From positions 174,779 through 209,138 of the forward strand of contig JBNGIQ010009359.1 in assembly GCA_049999765.1 (NCBI GenBank): a stretch of 34,360 nucleotides of DNA, given 5' to 3'. This DNA is from Phaeoceros laevis. Lineage: Eukaryota; Anthocerotophyta; Anthocerotopsida; Notothyladales. The notes under the pieces were generated by a model. It saw only the letters and a program-made list of their open reading frames with translations. It searched no databases and was not told the origin of the DNA. The position numbers and the translations under genes are program-made. This document shows, one piece after another, positions 11,501 through 22,085 of the stretch (position 1 is the first letter of the stretch; each line of letters begins with the position of its first letter).

Positions 11501-14500
11501 TTTAGGGCAACTGAAGGATCAAAAGCCATAATTCTTGAAAAAGAACAATGGACAAAACACACAAGTCCTGAACCTGAAAGCTGTAGAGTATGCCAATGCT
11601 TGACATGTTCAAAGGCCGACACTTCCATCTTTGTGCCGCAAAGAGGTCCCCTGTAGGCAGAAGCCCTGTGAAACCTCCTTCGGATACGTTACTGTGTGGG
11701 GGGGCCTGAGGCTGTGTGACATGTGCAGTGCTTTGAGAGTCTTGACCATTGGGACGTCCTTTGGTCTGGGTTACAATATCGTCACCACCTGCTTTACCAC
11801 TCCTGGCCGATTTCCTTGATGCCTTTCTTAGACCAGACTTCTGCAACCCGTGCTTTGATTGTTGTACTTTGGCATCAACTGCCGGCGATGTAGTATTCTT
11901 GTGATGAGAATGGAGTTCTGGAAATGAAAGATGTGCAACAGACTTCAAGCAGTCTTCAAGCAAAAACTCAAGAAAGCTGCACAGGGAAACGTCACCCAAC
12001 ATTATTGAGAAAACGAAACAATACATCATACTCGCAACATGCTGGTATTAGAAACGAAAGGTGACAAAAACTGTGAACTCACATAATGTTCCTCAAGCGT
12101 TTGTGCAACTTCCCAGCTATTTCATCTCTCATAGCCTGAGTTAAGTTCTCACCCTGAAGACCAATTTGTGAAGAGAATACATTCATCTGCAGCAAAGATA
12201 TCGAAAAAGATAGATCTGGAAAAGAAGCATTTATTCAGGTCAAATATACATTCAAAATACATGAGAAGAAGTTGGCTACCAGCTCCTTGATCCAGTTGAT
12301 CGCAAAATACAGTGCAAGGCAGGAAAGCTCCTTTTGCCTCCTGGAAAGTGTGCTCCATCCATCTCCGATGAGCAGCTAAAGCAAGTGAAAAAGGCTACAC
12401 GATTAAAACCACTGGTGAGAAAGGTCAAGATCAATAGATCCTTGGAGTTCCAGTTTAACTCACTCCCAAAGCTTTACTGAGGATTTCGTACTTGCCTCAT
12501 GCTTCGGTAGATACAAAGGGCACCCAAGAAGAGCATCGATTCCTGCTAAAGAGCCATTATTGGTGAGACTCTCAACCTGAGACAAGAAAATTGAGGGCTC
12601 TTGTCAAAGTACGAGATTGATAGTCTCAAGCCAAAAAACGACATTGTTGTAACGAAGGAAACGAGGATACAATTTGGGTAAGCAGTGCATCTCACTGATG
12701 CCAGCAGACGGAAGCTGGATGGGAGAAAGAGTAAGCGCAGTGAACTTCTTTCGTGTACAGACCCACTGGGGCATGCCAAAATGAACACAAAAACTATTGT
12801 CAAAGCCGGGCGACAGTCATAGAGTACAACACAGGCTTGCTGTAAGAAAGTTAAAACTCAGTTTTTCTGAATGTGGTAAAATGTTTTGAGCTGCCTCACC
12901 TCTGTTCGTCTGAACAAAGAAGGGAAAGAAAGTTCAGCATTATTGGAGATGCCTCGCCATCCAAGTTCATCCAAGTTTCCCCTGCCGCCACATTGTAAGA
13001 GTAAAATGTCGAGAATATTAGGAAGGGGTCTGAATGACAGAACTTCACCGTGACGTAGCAAAGCATATTCAGACTTCAGTTGTGGGAAGTCTAAACCTTG
13101 AAGAGCTCCACACTCAGGATAGCTTCCTTGTACCACACCTCCCTCTAGATCTCCAAGAAATACAGTTTCAAACTCACATGTGTGCCTTGACGCCCTATGT
13201 GATTTTTACATCAACAAATACCAAGAAATACAAAATACAACAGTAAGTCGTTGGGATGCAAAAATCAGGACAAGCCAGCAGAAGCCACTTTGTTTCTTGC
13301 AATGCCTTATATATGAGTGATTAGAGTCACAAACCACTCCATAATAGCCAAATGCTGCCCTCCTGCCTCTAAATGGGAAGTAAGTTCGTCGTAGAAAAAG
13401 CTGCGTAAAGCTGTTGATGTCTTGCATGTCTCCAAAATCATCTGGAAGATTGACAGCGCCTCTTCAATAGTTGCTGCCTGGCAAAGAATACAGATGTAGT
13501 TCATATTGTTGTACATGACCACTAGCAAAGACTTGCAACGGCAACCTCATAAGGCAGCAAACGGAGTGAGGTTAAACTGCAAGTGGCATTCAGCATCCAC
13601 ATCACTTTGAAAAGAATGGTACCGAAACCAAAGACACAGCTTCGCCTGGCGTGGGCTGCCCGAGAGAAGCGACCAGTCCAACAGCACCGATCACTCCCAT
13701 CCTTTGGTACTTCGGCTCAGGGTTTGTGATCTGTTGAGGAGAAAATGAGTTCTGACAGATTCACAGTTCAGCTGCAACTGTTTCACACGTGACCAGAACT
13801 TACCTGCTTGCGAACAATGATGACGAGTTCATCCGCAATTGATGAACCGCTTGAACCCTCGGAAGACCAGGCTGTCACAGCCAGCCGGCTAAATATCTTG
13901 TACACCTGCATGGACGCAATATACGGATTTGTGAGAAGAATGGGACTGCTCAAGTTGTGAAAATGCAAGAACAACCTGTTGATTTTGGACATGTTTGGTA
14001 CTGTGAGGAGACCTGATGAAGATGTACATCACCCAGACTCTCCAGGTAGTCTAGAATTCCTGCAACAGAGGCTTTCTTAGTCAGCTCAGGCACTCCCCCA
14101 ACTGACCAATTTTAAGAAGATATGAGTATTGCTGTCCATATTTGAAGGTTCAGACAAAAATAGTGCTGACCATTGATAAACGAGGAAATAGGAAGAAGTT
14201 CCCTCGGATACTGCATTGCCAGTAGAACCAAGGCATCTAAACCCGAGCTGACTTCAAGCTCAATGCCGGATCCTGTGTGTGTGATAAGGGAACCCAGCAC
14301 CTATAGAATTGCAGCAAGCATGAGGAGAAGATACATTGGCACATGACGCCGAGGGTTCCACTCTGCTCAACGATGAATGACATGTTTGACATCGGCCTCC
14401 TAACCTCTTGACGATGATACGCATCAGTAAATTCTTCAAATAGCAGGACATAGGTGTGGATTCCAAACTGCCTGGAGACAACATCTTGGCTTCTAGTCAT

Positions 14501-16343
14501 CAACTCACAGACTGCTAGTATAGTCCTGAAATAGTCCTGCACCAGTCTCCCATCCGCATTAGTGGCTGACCTGGCACAAGGTAGCAATCAGCTTAATCCT
14601 ACAGGGTACAAGTGTAAACTCTGCTGAGAGCAAAACTTTACCCTGATAGAGTCACCACGGCCTTGGATGCACTGACGTAGCAAACCGTGGCTTATCTCCT
14701 TACTGTTGATCTTCCTTAGTAACAACTGCTCCGCAGCTTTTCGATGGGCACCACCATTAGCATGAACTATGAGCAGTATCCAGATATCAACAACCTTGTG
14801 GTTCTGGTCCCCAGATATGCCTTTGATTTCTTTCAGAAAAGCATCGCAGATAACCTGCACATACCATATCCCCATAAGAAGCTGTGGATGGAAAGAATCA
14901 CAACCTGAAACATTCTTACACAAACTTCCAAGGTTCATTTCCATCTTTGCTGTCTCAAACTCAATGCGTGTGCCAAAGCCAAGCCTCAAATATTGAAGCA
15001 GGTTGTGAGCAAGTTACATTCTGGAAACGGAGCCCAGTGCGCATTGCATCAAGAACAAGTGCCTCACAGTCAGCTGCTGCTGCGGATTTGCCTTTCTGCT
15101 TCCTGTCAGGCTTGGCTGCTCGCACATCTGCCACTGTAACGAAATGAAGGTTGGTTCGAATTTGCTGCACAACTCGCTTAGCATGTGCTCCCATGCCAGA
15201 TTGTAGCAAAAAGCGGACAACAACTGGCAGGTCTTCCACATCTGCAGACCGAAGACTCTCTAGGGCTAGTGTAATAACCTGGCAGTTGAGCAAAATTTAA
15301 ATTGAATCAAAACCGGATGCAAGATTTTTACAGCAAAATCAGCTTGAGAGGGAGAGGAGGAACAAGAGAGGAGAAACTTACTTGCTCAAAGAGGTCCTCG
15401 TCCAAGTTAAGGTTTGAGAAGGCATCCAAAACGGCAGTGATGAGCTGCATATCCTCCTCCAGCATTTGCTGAAGGGCTTGCAGTAGCATTTCGTGGTCCT
15501 GATCCACCACAATCTCTGGCAGGAACGTGATTATCTCCTTTTTCAGTCCCACAGGGCAGATGGAGACCACTTCCACAAGTTTCTCCGTCAGGCGTCTGCT
15601 GTCTACTAGATAATCCAGCCAACGAAATTGGCTGAGTATGAGTCTGGCAGTGCTCTCCATGAGGCCAGGAAGGCGTCCAGACATCTGTGTGTCCATGTCA
15701 CTAACATGCTCTGGGAGCTTTTCCAGCAAGATGTTTGCAACGTCAGTCTGGATAAGCCCGACGGACAACAAGATCCTGGCAAGACTGTCGCAGATGCCCA
15801 CGCTTCCTTTTCCTGAGCCTGAAATAGGGACCAGCATTCTGCCACGTCCAACTCTCTCTCAGCCCTATGATTATCACAAGCAATGTAGGAGGGGCAACTA
15901 ATGACAAACAGCTCCTAGCCTAGTCAGTCTCCACAGTCGAAATTCACCAGCAAAGCACGCCTTGCAAGCTAGGTTGAGAGTCACAGTAAAAGGTGCAGTG
16001 GCTTGTCAAACCTGCGCAAATTTTCGTCATCCGAGACATGTGCCTGCAGGCCCGCAACAAATTTAGCTTGCAAGACACTTTCACCCTTGAGACGCTGCTC
16101 CAGATGCTGCTGCACTTGGTTAGAGTCCCGGCATATGAGCATGGGACCGTCGGTCCCCGACGCAATACAGCCTGCATCGGCCAGCACAGCCACAAAGATG
16201 TCCGAGTCCAGGTGCTGTGCCACTCGCCTGCGACTGGACAGCGGTGACCTGCTCCCCTGCCCTCCTGACCCCAAGGCCTGGGGCGAAGCCGTGGATGCCC
16301 GCCTTTTCCGAGAGCTGCCCGGGGCCTCCCCCATCGAGTTCAT
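8581..16343 (-). CDS. FANCD2: Fanconi anemia group D2 protein homologue
   Basis: Nuclear scaffold of interstrand crosslink repair. In animals and plants it pairs with FANCI and is monoubiquitinated. Minus strand. Exons confirmed by splice sites and phase: 16343-16012, 15278-15018, 14854-14642, 14536-14405, 14300-14171, 14059-14013, 13905-13804, 13730-13629, 13477-13331, 12576-12496, 12375-12250, 12186-12083, 11352-11130, 9839-9807, 9729-9595, 9462-9402, 9317-9253, 9126-9070, 8952-8832 and 8747-8581 (TGA). Further exons are clear, but one or both edges are unsure: about 15830-15382, 13144-12900, 12780-12690, 11976 to about 11400, and several within 11100-9942. ATG at 16341-16343 follows an in-frame TGA. 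Landmarks: N-terminal DSDIFVAVLADAG, LLEKLPEHV, LPEIVVDQD, the ubiquitin-site context IVRKQ, FFYDELTSHLEAG, C-terminal WMGNLRHKDLQG and an acidic tail. An order of exons identical to the known protein order makes the call secure. Confidence 0.96.
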
Positions 16344-17098
16344 GCTCTCGGTGCAGAACTGCTGCTGCTCCGAAGCAGAAACCTGACCCGGAATTATTCA
16401 CGACCTGGATTCACATAGCTGCCACATTCTCAGCACATGCACCATAGCAGTGCCTCGGCGGGATTTATCCACACCGGAAGCAACATTTCAAATTTGGATG
16501 TCACCTTTCGAGGAGGCTGAGCAGCCAGACCCCAAGCCAATTGGCAGAACGATTCGGAGACAGTTGGGCCTGCAAACGCACAGGCACTCAGGGATTTCTT
16601 TGGAGTTTCAACACGCGATGGTTGTGATCATGAAGCGGGGACAGACAACTGTTTGTTCGAAGGGATGGTCACAGTCATTTCCCGCCAGAACGAGTCACAC
16701 TAATCCCGTCTAAACCCCGGTCGCTTCGGACTTCGGAGTCACAAAGTATGTTACTAACCAGACAGCATTGTTCGTCGACTTTTAGTCTAGGCGAAGAAGG
16801 CGTTGATGGCTGGCACTTGTTTGGCAAGAAGGTTTGTAGGGTGCACGCAAGAGTTGGATCAACCACACTTTGCACTACATGATGTAATTTATCTTCTATA
16901 ATTCACTAGCTACCACATATATAGGTGTGTGGTAAAGTAGCCGCATATGCCAACTTCCAATATGAAGTGTATCACTAGTCACAACACATAAAGATGTGCA
17001 GTAGCTAGCCAAATCTATCAAGTCTCAATTGAAGTGAGTGGTAAGGAAAGTTCTACACGAGATTCTCTCTTCCTCATAGCATAAGTTTTGTGAGGACT
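16344..17098. other. Upstream region of FANCD2
   Basis: Lies between the FANCD2 start and the 3' end of the EG45-like gene; both genes are on the minus strand. No gene recognised. A plus-strand open frame from 16450 begins with GTG and has no recognisable domain. Near 16908-16942 is a short inverted repeat around a TATATA run (GCTACCACA with TGTGTGGTAAAGTAGC). Confidence 0.5.
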
Positions 17099-17688
17099 TC
17101 ACAAAACTTGTACTTGATGTGCAGTGTTTACACTACCGCCTCCAACAATGAAGTTCCACGCAGCAAGAGACAACCAAATGTCTCCCGGAAAGCTTGTGTC
17201 TTGGACCCTACCCACATCGGCAGGAATGCGGCCCGGAAGCAGATCGATGATGAGAACCGACAAGGTGGTCGCCTGGCAATGGTTTGGCGTCGACGAGGCA
17301 TCCGCAGAGCATATCCTAAGCTGTTTGCCGCAATTCCCAGCATACAACCCCGAATTCACCACCGCCCACACTTCATCTGGGCCATACCAATTGCCATGGC
17401 GGAATTTGTTGTATTCACAACTGTTCTGAACTTCCAAAACCACCATCAAGATTAGCTACTCATCATCAAAAACCATCCACCACCTAAAACCCACCATTAG
17501 GGTGACATCCCGCTTCACCATAACATAAAAAGAAACCAACCATTAGCAGACGAGTGCGAGGACTCGCTCACCTGGGAGACCTCAAACCCACTGCTCCCGA
17601 AAGCCGTGAACTGCTGAGCGGAGGCGAGTGGAGCAGCCAGCACCACCGAAGCGAAAACCACCAAAAGCACTCCACCGAGGAACTTCAT
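17099..17688 (-). CDS. Secreted EG45/expansin-like (double-psi beta-barrel) protein
   Basis: Two exons on the minus strand, 17688-17572 and 17425-17099 (TGA), joined in phase 0 by a GT-AG intron; 147 residues. The N-terminus MKFLGGVLLVVFASVVLAA is a clear signal peptide, with likely cleavage near ASAQQ. The mature part has the pattern of EG45-like and plant natriuretic-peptide proteins: WAVVNSGLYAGNCGKQLRIC, a later Cys before the strand LSVLIIDLLPG, and DIWLSLAAWNFI. These proteins fold as a six-stranded double-psi barrel related to expansin domain 1 and act in the apoplast. The length fits (125-150 residues usual). The last strand is odd: the annotated frame ends SVNTAHQVQVL, while the +1 frame reads HIKYKFCE, closer to a usual end. 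No expansin carbohydrate-binding domain follows. The exact biological role is unknown. Confidence 0.8.
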
Positions 17689-17744
17689 CTTCGCAGAAGC
17701 AGGAAACAAAAAAAAGGAGCCGCCCTACGCGGAGCGAGTCTAGT

Positions 17745-17755
17745 CCTATTATAGG
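17745..17755 (-). promoter_or_regulatory. Candidate TATA element of the EG45-like gene
   Basis: CCTATAATAGG on the minus strand lies 57-67 bp upstream of the ATG at 17688. This spacing would leave a 5' UTR of roughly 30 bases. It is palindromic in outline, so orientation is not informative. No transcription start can be shown from sequence alone. Confidence 0.35.
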
Positions 17756-18787
17756 TTTCTGTTTCTCGATGCGTTCGCCGGGTAGCGCCTATGCTGTGCC
17801 CTCGAAGGCTCGAAACATCTCGGCGGTTTATCAACCTTTATCTACACTAAAATGCGACATTCTCTCCAACCTTTTTCTCGGAGCGCAGAAATGCGATGAG
17901 CTTTATTCAGCTAGACTACTAGTCTAGTCTAGTCTAGACTGTATGGAACCGAACATGGCCGATCCGATCCGGGGGATCACCGATGGGACCAACAACAGCA
18001 ACAGTGGGGAGATATTTGCGGTGCGGCCCACATGCGGAATTGGTGGATTCACATGGTGGATGGTGGACACGCAGTGTGGGCCACGCATCCGCATGTGAAG
18101 TCAAAGACAAGCGAAAGCGCCACACACACACACATACTCCACAAATCAATAAATGTCGTCCTCGTATTATTATGGAGCGAAGGGAGGAGGTTTCGTGGGG
18201 GGAGCGGCAAAGGGGGGGTGGGTGGGTGTGACCGGCCACCACCAGTCGCTTTGACCGTTACTCAGTTGCCCGGAAGGCGCTGTCACGGACCACTGGTAAG
18301 TGGCAGCAGGCCTGCAGCCGCCTTTTGTTTTGCGCAAGCCAGCAAAGCTAGCGACAGCGACCGGCCATTGAACACGCCGGTCGGCTCGGTCGCCGTCCGC
18401 CATGACCCCCACGACCCTCAGTTGTCACACGCAACTTCCACATTAGGCGAGTCTACAACACCCCACGCTCCTAGCGTGACCGCCTGCTCCAGGATGGATG
18501 CAGTAAGCCTGTGCCTCGGTGTCGACTGCCAATTCCTCCCCCACCCACAACACCAGTTCTGTGCGATCATTTTTCGTCCCACGCGTGACGGGACATGTTG
18601 CTTGCTTGCTTCCTTGTTGTACCTCTTTGCTTGCTTGCCACGTTCGTTGATGAGTGGGGGGAGCAATGAGACATTGGGTGACTTGTCGCACATCGTTCCT
18701 TCCAAAGAGGCGTCGTTCCTGGCTGTCGACACATGGATAGATAGACATGGATTGAAGATAGACACAACGATTGGGGAACCTCTTCCT
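17756..18787. other. Intergenic, no gene recognised
   Basis: Contains a (TCTAG)n stretch at about 17918-17940, a CA microsatellite at 18121-18135 and G-runs near 18208-18226. A long plus-strand open frame (18032-18802, 256 codons) has no domain, biased composition and no conserved feature, and its 3' end runs into the hairpin below. It is not called as a gene, though it could be part of a non-coding primary transcript. Confidence 0.5.
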
Positions 18788-18882
18788 TGTGGAGTCGGCT
18801 AGCATGATCTTTCTACTACTACTTGTGCTTGGGTTGGGCACAGTTAGTAGTAGTAGAAAGGACATGCTTAGCCGACTCCACA
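18788..18882 (+). ncRNA. Candidate microRNA-like hairpin
   Basis: The 5' arm from 18788 (TGTGGAGTCGGCTAGCATGA, then TCTTTCTACTACTACT) is almost perfectly complementary to the 3' arm ending at 18882 (AGTAGTAGTAGAAAGGACAT, then GCTTAGCCGACTCCACA). About 35 pairs form, with one single-base bulge, a two-base mismatch and a small bulge near a short loop (about TTGGGTTGGG). Pairing continues weakly beyond the arms (TTCC with GGGAA). The size, loop and few mismatches fit a plant pre-miRNA. A foldback transposon relic is the main alternative. I do not recognise the arm sequence as a known conserved miRNA. Either strand could be transcribed. Confidence 0.5.
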
Positions 18883-21800
18883 TGGGAATCCAGCACGCCC
18901 ACACAAGAGAAATAAAATCGAACGCTCCAAAAAAAACTGGGCAAGTGGAATGGGACAGACGAGTTAGGGGAAAATTCATGATTACGGTTTTCTCATTAGC
19001 CGGACTGGCCTGGGTTTCGTTGACGGAGGGGCCAATTGGTGAGTGAGAGCTGACAGATCATACTCAAGAGGAGAGGTCACGGGAGGCACGACGTGGGGCA
19101 GTACCCGCCGAATCAGCGCAATCTCATCAAACAACCCTCGGTGAGGCCTCCTTCCCATGGCTCGGCGCCCAGCCGCGGCTTTATAGAAATTAAAGTAACA
19201 ACGGAAAAACCAACACCTTTCTTCTTGATAGACTTAGTCTAGTGCGTTCGATCAAGAATGGCTGGCTGGCTTGCTGTCCACCCGTCGGTAGCACCGACCA
19301 CACGCCATCCTGCGTACGGGGCGGCCCGGCTGGCCCAGGCTGGTCCCATTGCCGGCAGGCCTGCACGGCCGCGGCGGCTCGCCGCCTGTTGTAATCAGGC
19401 TGGTTAGCATGAACATGAAATCAGCGTGATGCGGGCGGGTCACAGGGTCACTTGACACTGGCATTGCAGTTAGTTGGGGCAAGTTGTCTGCAAAGCCGTG
19501 TTGCAGGTACCAATGCGACCCTTCCTCAACTTGATTAACTTCCACATCTCCGATCTACTAGTAGTAGTAGTAGATTAATAAAGTGGATTGGGATCAACAT
19601 CACCCACACAATCTTCCAAAAAAGAGAAACAAATTGGTTGGATGGGCTTGATGGGCCTTTTCCTATTCTCCACGTCACTATTTTCCAGGTGTCGAGAGTG
19701 TCGTGAATGTATGGGAATCATTTCTATTTCCTGGATTCCACGGACGCGGCAAGCAGATAGATGAGTTCGTGGTCCTAGGTGATGCATATCTTCTCCTCGA
19801 CCTTGTCATTTGGACACGGTGATTCGGACAAGTGGATGGATGCTATTGCACAGACAAAGGAATGGGATGAAGGAAGCAAGAGTCGAGAAAGCAGGAGCCA
19901 TTCACTTTGTGACACTTACAACCATAAAGTGGCCTCAAACTCTTGTCTCTTAAGCAAGGAAGTTTCTTGTGCTTGCCGAGAGGAGGAGATGACATGAGTT
20001 TTTTTTTGGGGTTAGAGAACCAACACACACAAACACAAACATCATCAAAGTGAGTGTTGCTTTTGACTGATCTACTTTCTTCTACAAGATTTTTTCATAT
20101 ATTGACTTTGACCAAAGAAGAAGATTTTTTTCTCCTCCTTGATTGCTTGCTTGCTTGCGGCGTGCTTTAGCATGCTGCTTTTGTGTTAGACCCATGTAAG
20201 ATTATGCTAGTGCGGTGTACTTGCCATAGCGGCAGGTGAGGTCCCTATTAGGTGAAGTGGTACCAAAAGCAGAATGGGGGTCGGCGGGTGGTGGTGTTAC
20301 GGAAATGAGCAGTGGTTCACCCGCAAGTGACTCATGGTCGCCGAACAACCAGCATGCTTATCCTCTCTAACCCCCCATGGTTTGCTTAATCAGACACTGT
20401 GGCCTACACCTGGCACACACTCCCGCCTCGGTCGGTGCCTTCCAAAGGGCGGGCTTGCGCTGTTGCATGGCTCGGATTCTGGCGGGGATTCCTCCGCCCC
20501 CTCCGTCAACATTCCTTCATTGCATCCATCCATCCCTTCTCTCCCGTGCCCATCTCGCATTTCCGGTACAGAGAAAGAAAGAAGGAGGAATCGGTGGCCC
20601 GCGCCACTGTGGCCGGCCCGTGCTTCCACTTCCCTCCACCTGGGGACGGCAGCAGAGCTGCAGCAGGAGGCACGACATGACCGGCCCTCATGAACCTCCC
20701 AGTTCCCGAGTGTACCTTGGCGGAGAGGGGCAAGCAACCGGTACAGCTGCAAGCAGGCGGTTCCAGGCCCAGCCAAGCCAGGTGGGGCCGCACCGGAGTC
20801 CTGTGACTGTTAGCGAAGGGGCGGGGGAGGAGAATGGAAAGGAAGAAAGGAAGGAAGTCTCTTCTTGCTTGCTTCCTTCCTTCCTTCCCTCCCCCCCTCC
20901 CTCTTTTGCTGCTGCTGCTGTTGCTGTCCTGTCCGGAGCTGGCTGGCAGCGGCCTTTGCTTGCTTGGCCCTGTTTCTTGCTGGCATCAACGACCCGTCTA
21001 ATTTACCACCGCTGCTAACTGCAGCGGTCCTGTGGCACCACCTAGTGCTGCCCAGTGCAGTGCGGCGAGGAGATTCCAGGAGAGACCGGGGACCGAGACC
21101 GAGACCGGCCCGCCTTGCTCCCTCTCTCTCTTGCTCGTGCTTGCTTGCTCGATTGGGAGGAAGGAGGAGGAAGGAGGAAGAGGTGCCTTATATGTTGATG
21201 GGCACCAGCTTGGCAAGGTAGATACTTTGCCGGGAGCTCTTTGCTGGAGAGTAGCCGGTTGCCTTTCTCTTCTGCCTTCTTTCCTGCCTCCCCTTCCCTT
21301 CCCTGCCTTTCCTTCCCCTGCTTGCCGCGTCCTTCGTGCGTGTGTGTTCGAGCGCGTTGTGCCGTTGAGACGTTGGCTAATTGGGAGCTACAGCAATCTC
21401 ATTCTCTCAATCTAATCTGGTACCGGCCGCCGTGTGATTTGAGCTGGCCTGGATGCGACTGGCGGTGCATGGTACCCCCTTGCGCTGCCGTCAAGAGTGA
21501 TTTGTCCCTTGCGGCCGTCCCCGCGCGGATGCGGATGAGGATGAGGGTAGCCTACTTGGCAGATTTTTAAGAGGCCAGCTATCCCCAGGTACGCCTCAGC
21601 CCGCCCAGCAGTTAGATGCGCCACATGCCTGCCTGCCTGCCTGCTTCCTTCGGAGATAAAGATCGGTAAGAGGGAGGCATCGGCCTTTATTTGTCTTCTT
21701 GTTTTTCCTTCTTGGCGGGTGAGCAATCTTGAAGCTTCGGGTCCTTCACAGAGCCATTGTAATGTGCGACGTGCGGGTGTGTGTAATTGCTCCGCTTTGA

Positions 21801-22085
21801 GAATGCGGAATGCCGCATTGAATGGCTGGTATGGTGTCCCACTTCCTTTCATGCCTGTACTATGAGGTCTAGAAGCTTCTGCCGGAGCTGACTACAAGTA
21901 CCTGGTGCCGGGTTGCAGGAAGGAAGCCACTGGAAGGAGGAGCCCTTGGAATACCCGTCAGTGTTTTCGATTTGAGTGAGTTGAGTTTGAGCGAGTGAGA
22001 GTTTGAGTGAGTGGGAGTGGTGGAGTTTTCAGTTGGAAGATCCGAGTTCTGTTTTGAGGAACAGACGAAAGAGAGGAGGTTGGAG
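18883..22085. other. Long upstream region of the F-box/LRR gene
   Basis: About 3.2 kb without a recognised gene. Features include GTA repeats at 19558-19573, several GCTTGCTTGC runs (20147-20158, 20871-20876, 21141-21150), and pyrimidine tracts at 20875-20902 and 21270-21320. Many open frames overlap on both strands from 20334 to 21850, but they follow GC-rich low-complexity sequence and show no domains. The CT-rich tracts within 1.3 kb of the start are typical of plant promoters and 5' leaders. A long 5' UTR, possibly with an intron, is likely but unproven. Confidence 0.5.

Noticed and set aside
8581-16343. Large minus-strand repair gene first read as FANCI
   Set aside because: FANCI and FANCD2 are paralogues. 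The order of landmarks (LLEKLPEHV, FFYDELTSHLEAG, GNLRHKDLQG and the acidic end) fits FANCD2 throughout and not FANCI.
17689-17709. Seven-codon upstream extension of the EG45-like protein
   Set aside because: It starts with TTG. The ATG at 17686-17688 places a canonical signal peptide at the N-terminus.
18032-18802. 256-codon plus-strand open frame
   Set aside because: No domain, low-complexity composition, overlaps the hairpin, and no splice or homology support. Probably chance in GC-rich DNA.
20334-21852. Several long overlapping frames on both strands
   Set aside because: They all follow GC- and CT-rich low-complexity sequence and none has recognisable motifs.
22011-22085. Upstream extension of the F-box frame by 25 codons
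   Set aside because: It begins with GTG, not ATG. The ATG at 22086 is the first in frame and leaves a normal N-terminus before the F-box.
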